Positions 61,829 to 64,000 of a stretch of DNA of 64,000 bases are shown piece after piece. How positions within the stretch are numbered: the stretch's first letter is position 1; each line of letters starts with the position of its first letter. The stretch spans positions 186,001-250,000 of the forward strand of contig NZ_JAIUKZ010000010.1 of the NCBI RefSeq assembly GCF_020165985.1. The letters are read 5' to 3'. Made by a program: the position numbers and the translations under genes. The stretch comes from Bacillus sp. RAR_GA_16. Lineage in GTDB: Bacteria; Bacillota; Bacilli; Bacillales; Guptibacillaceae. Under the pieces are notes generated by a model that worked only from the letters and a program-made list of their open reading frames with translations, did no database searches and was not told the DNA's origin.

Positions 61829-62491
61829 ATGTCAGAGCAACAAACTGAAACAACTTATCAGCTACCCCGAATAGGTTCCCCTGCCCCTGACTTTACGGCA
61901 AACACAACACACGGTCAGCTTTCCCTTGATGATTACAAAGGAAAATGGTTTGTGCTGTTTTCCCATCCAGCTGACTTCACCCCGGTATGCACAACGGAAT
62001 TTGTCGCATTTCAAGAAATTTACCCTGCATTACGAAAGCTTGATGTAGAGCTCATCGGTCTCAGTGTTGATAGCGTGTCTTCCCACCTCGCATGGGTTCG
62101 TAATATCGAGAAAAACTTCGATACTGAAATTGAATTCCCAGTTATTGCTGATCTTGATCGAAAAGTGGCTACTCGCTACGGGATGATTATGCCAGAAGAA
62201 AGTCAAACGGAAACGAGCCGTGCCGTCTTCGTCGTCGATGATAAGCAGGTTGTTCGAGCGATTATCTACTACCCTCTTACAACAGGACGTAATATGAATG
62301 AAATCATGCGGTTAGTAAAAGCATTGAAAACAACTGATGAACACGGTGCTCCAACCCCTGCTAATTGGGAACCAGGAGACAAAGTACTCGTTTCTCCTCC
62401 TAAAACCCAAGAAGATATGAAAAAACGTGAGAATGAAGATGGGCTTGAATGCATTGACTGGTATTTATGTAAACAAGAACTCAATCAATAA
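61829..62491 (+). CDS. Peroxiredoxin (Prx6-like)
   Basis: A 220-aa peroxidase. The peroxidatic Cys54 lies in the family motif PADFTPVCTTEF; the C-terminal CIDWYLC (Cys208 and Cys214) matches the three-Cys archaeal-type Prx6 group. It reduces peroxides with thiol help. ATG 61829 lies ten bases after GAAGGAGG; an earlier in-frame ATG (61802) precedes that site. Confidence 0.93.
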   Translation: MSEQQTETTYQLPRIGSPAPDFTANTTHGQLSLDDYKGKWFVLFSHPADFTPVCTTEFVAFQEIYPALRKLDVELIGLSVDSVSSHLAWVRNIEKNFDTEIEFPVIADLDRKVATRYGMIMPEESQTETSRAVFVVDDKQVVRAIIYYPLTTGRNMNEIMRLVKALKTTDEHGAPTPANWEPGDKVLVSPPKTQEDMKKRENEDGLECIDWYLCKQELNQ

Positions 62492-62497
62492 CTGTTT

Positions 62498-62527
62498 GAA
62501 AGAACCGGCCAAATAACCGGTTCTTTT
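62498..62527 (+). terminator. Terminator after the peroxiredoxin gene
   Basis: GAAAGAACCGG / CCGGTTCTTTT stem. Confidence 0.85.
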
Positions 62528-62670
62528 CTGTTAAATATGAATGCCTCAGCGTCGGGAAAAAGGGGGAAATCATCCCTCACTAGTTCTTTTGGATTATTTT
62601 CCAAATTGCACTTTGCTAGATTAAGATTATAATAGAGAAGAAAGCGGATTAGTTCGACGGAGGTAATAGT

Positions 62671-63300
62671 ATGAAAAAGGAAGAGAATAAGCTTCCAAAT
62701 GCAACCATAAAGCGGCTTCCACTCTACCTTTCTTATTTGAAAAGTGTGAAGAAATCTGGTCAAAAATCGATTTCCTCGGTAGAGATTGGAAATGCGCTTA
62801 ATTATAAATCCGATCTTGTGAGAAGAGATTTCTCTAAGATAAAAGCCCCAGGACGCAAAGGGGCAGGATATGAAGTCAAAAAACTTGTGAATCATCTTCA
62901 CTTGATTGTAAACGAGAATACTGAGCCAGAAGCAGCTTTGATCGGAGCTGGCCGACTGGGAACTGCCCTTCTTCACTACAATCACCTACGAAAATCGACT
63001 CCCAAGATTAAAATGGCTTTTGATAATAATCCTAAAGTAGTTGGTAAAACCATTGCAGGTGTTCCAGTCTATCACATTGATGAAATGAATGATCGCTTAA
63101 CCGCTAGTGTCACCGTAGCGATTCTGGCTATTCCTGCCGCTTCAGCGCAATTGATTTCTGAAAAACTATCTGAAACCGGTATTCTTGGCATTATGAACTT
63201 TTCTTCTGCCTACCTTCAGCTGCCAGCTAACGTTCATCTTCAACAAATTGATTTAGCAAGAGAACTAGACACCCTCTCTTTTCTCATTCATTTCTTTTAA
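62671..63300 (+). CDS. rex: Rex-family redox-sensing repressor
   Basis: A 209-aa repressor that senses NADH/NAD ratio. The N-terminal winged helix has RLPLYLSYLK, ISSVEIGNAL and VRRDFSKI; the Rossmann domain has LIGAGRLGTALLHYN (GxGxxG). The sequence is unusually divergent (for example KSDLVRRDF in place of TIRRDF), so it may be a second Rex. ATG 62671 follows GGAGG. Rex normally represses fermentation genes. Confidence 0.85.
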   Translation: MKKEENKLPNATIKRLPLYLSYLKSVKKSGQKSISSVEIGNALNYKSDLVRRDFSKIKAPGRKGAGYEVKKLVNHLHLIVNENTEPEAALIGAGRLGTALLHYNHLRKSTPKIKMAFDNNPKVVGKTIAGVPVYHIDEMNDRLTASVTVAILAIPAASAQLISEKLSETGILGIMNFSSAYLQLPANVHLQQIDLARELDTLSFLIHFF

Positions 63301-63308
63301 GATGACAA

Positions 63309-63360
63309 ACAAAAACCCCTCACCAAAATTTAAGAGCGAATTTTGGGTGGAGGGGTTTTT
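63309..63360. terminator. Bidirectional terminator, rex / exonuclease
   Basis: A long imperfect stem, AAAAACCCCTC with GAGGGGTTTTT and inner AAAATT / AATTTT; it includes the stop of the exonuclease gene. Confidence 0.85.
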
Positions 63361-63956
63361 GTTGTGTTCTTCTTATTTAATTTTGCAGGTTCATATCCAT
63401 TATCAAAGAGAACGCCATTCGCTGTACCAGTCTTCTCAATGACTTCTTTTACCTCGTTGGTATTGAATGCTTCCGCTACTTTCAGGAAAATTTGAGCAGA
63501 AGCTCTTGCATCATCTAGCGCATGGTGATGATCGAGTTGAATGCCAAGATAATCAGAAACAACATTTAATTTGTACCTTGGTAGCGTCCACGTCTTTTTT
63601 GATAGATTTACCGTACAATTATAGGCCAGCATCGGATAAGGAAGGTTATACTGATCAAGAACAGCACGTAGGACGCTCATATCGAACTGCGCATTATGAG
63701 CAATCAAAAATTTCCCTTCTACTAAATCTCGAATTTCCTCATTCCAAAGAACATCAAACTCCGGTGCATCTGCTACATCTTCTTTTGTTATCCCGTGAAT
63801 GCTCACATTGATGCCTGAAAAGACATTTTGTTTCGGTTTGACAAGCCGATAATATTCTCGAAGGAGTTGACCATCTTCATATTCCACAAGTCCAATCGAA
63901 CATACACTTCCTCTTGATGAGTTGGCGGTTTCAAAATCTAACGCGACAAAATTCAT
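63330..63956 (-). CDS. DEDDh 3'-5' exonuclease (DnaQ-like)
   Basis: A 208-aa exonuclease of the DNA polymerase III epsilon type. ExoI has VALDFETANSS (Asp and Glu), ExoII HNAQFDMSVL and ExoIII HHALDDARASA (His and Asp). The C-terminal 50 residues form a charged linker (KLNKKNTTKTPPPK). ATG 63956 follows AAAGGAG. A nuclease in DNA repair or RNA turnover is expected. Confidence 0.92.
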   Translation of the reverse strand: MNFVALDFETANSSRGSVCSIGLVEYEDGQLLREYYRLVKPKQNVFSGINVSIHGITKEDVADAPEFDVLWNEEIRDLVEGKFLIAHNAQFDMSVLRAVLDQYNLPYPMLAYNCTVNLSKKTWTLPRYKLNVVSDYLGIQLDHHHALDDARASAQIFLKVAEAFNTNEVKEVIEKTGTANGVLFDNGYEPAKLNKKNTTKTPPPKIRS

Positions 63957-64000
63957 ATCGAAGCTCCTTTACCATTCAATACCTTCATCTTAAAAGGTTC

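Noticed and set aside
62485-62985. A 166-aa minus-strand reading frame opposite rex
   Set aside because: No ribosome binding site, no motif, opposite a well-supported gene and through a terminator.

Overview
The window is chromosomal DNA from a low-to-medium GC Gram-positive endospore former, most probably a Bacillaceae species of the alkaliphile or marine Bacillus type. The evidence is AAGGAGG-type ribosome binding sites with frequent TTG and GTG starts, stressosome RsbR paralogues, a Spo0E-like protein, an FbpA-like small protein, a yknWXYZ-like operon behind a sigma-W-like promoter, a SwrC-type RND pump, a trehalose PTS operon and a DNA-uptake-free, housekeeping-rich layout. I see no rRNA, tRNA, CRISPR array, prophage or intact insertion sequence. 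The species cannot be fixed from the sequence alone.

Layout. 1-5.6 kb: truncated LCP cell-wall ligase, PAS histidine kinase, SEC-C protein, first RsbR paralogue, AlkD glycosylase. 5.6-9.7 kb: secreted CAP protein, signal peptidase I, haloacid dehalogenase, an unknown small protein and a second RsbR paralogue. 9.8-14.3 kb: divergent SwrC-like RND pump and TetR regulator with paired operators. 14.3-17.1 kb: small sigma factor, L31 type B with a structured leader, and several small sporulation, iron or unknown genes. 17.3-19.4 kb: recQ broken by one extra base. 19.4-23.2 kb: yknWXYZ-like efflux operon. 23.3-35.3 kb, mostly minus strand: a 67-aa sigma-region-3-like gene with a sigma-B-like promoter, DHH phosphoesterase, acyl-CoA ligase, LOG protein, GNAT, sirtuin, third RsbR, BCCT transporter, HNH nuclease and SNF2 helicase. 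35.4-39.5 kb: a 106-bp MITE-like element, a LysE gene broken by one extra base, quinone oxidoreductase, nitronate monooxygenase and GNAT. 39.6-44.3 kb: complete trehalose operon (IIA, IIBC, phosphotrehalase, TreR) with two TreR-type operators. 44.3-52.6 kb: cupin, aldo/keto reductase, DJ-1-like protein, 3D-domain cell-wall protein, AI-2E family protein, kinase-like protein, nucleoside hydrolase, lipid kinase and small membrane proteins. 52.7-57.1 kb: OFA-family transporter, DUF2294 protein and FdhF/YdeP-type molybdopterin oxidoreductase. 57.2-64 kb: ABC1 kinase, ThiM, MBL hydrolase, peroxiredoxin, a divergent Rex and a DEDDh exonuclease.

The most interesting signal is in the formate/oxalate-type cluster. 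The OFA transporter gene carries two copies, and the FdhF-like gene one copy, of the same small RNA fold: an outer stem, then an inner five-base-pair hairpin with a CGNNC loop. In both leaders the 3' strand of the outer stem overlaps the 5' arm of an intrinsic terminator. Inner-stem pairs covary between copies. This looks like a terminator-controlling riboswitch or protein-binding leader that would turn the genes ON when the fold is stabilised. I do not recognise it as a known class, but no covariance search was possible here.

Other points: three RsbR paralogues plus a sigma-B-like promoter driving a truncated sigma-like gene; two frameshifts that both read GAATC where the intact frame needs GATC, which suggests a shared cause (assembly error or mutation bias); and a perfect target-site-duplicated MITE-like hairpin.
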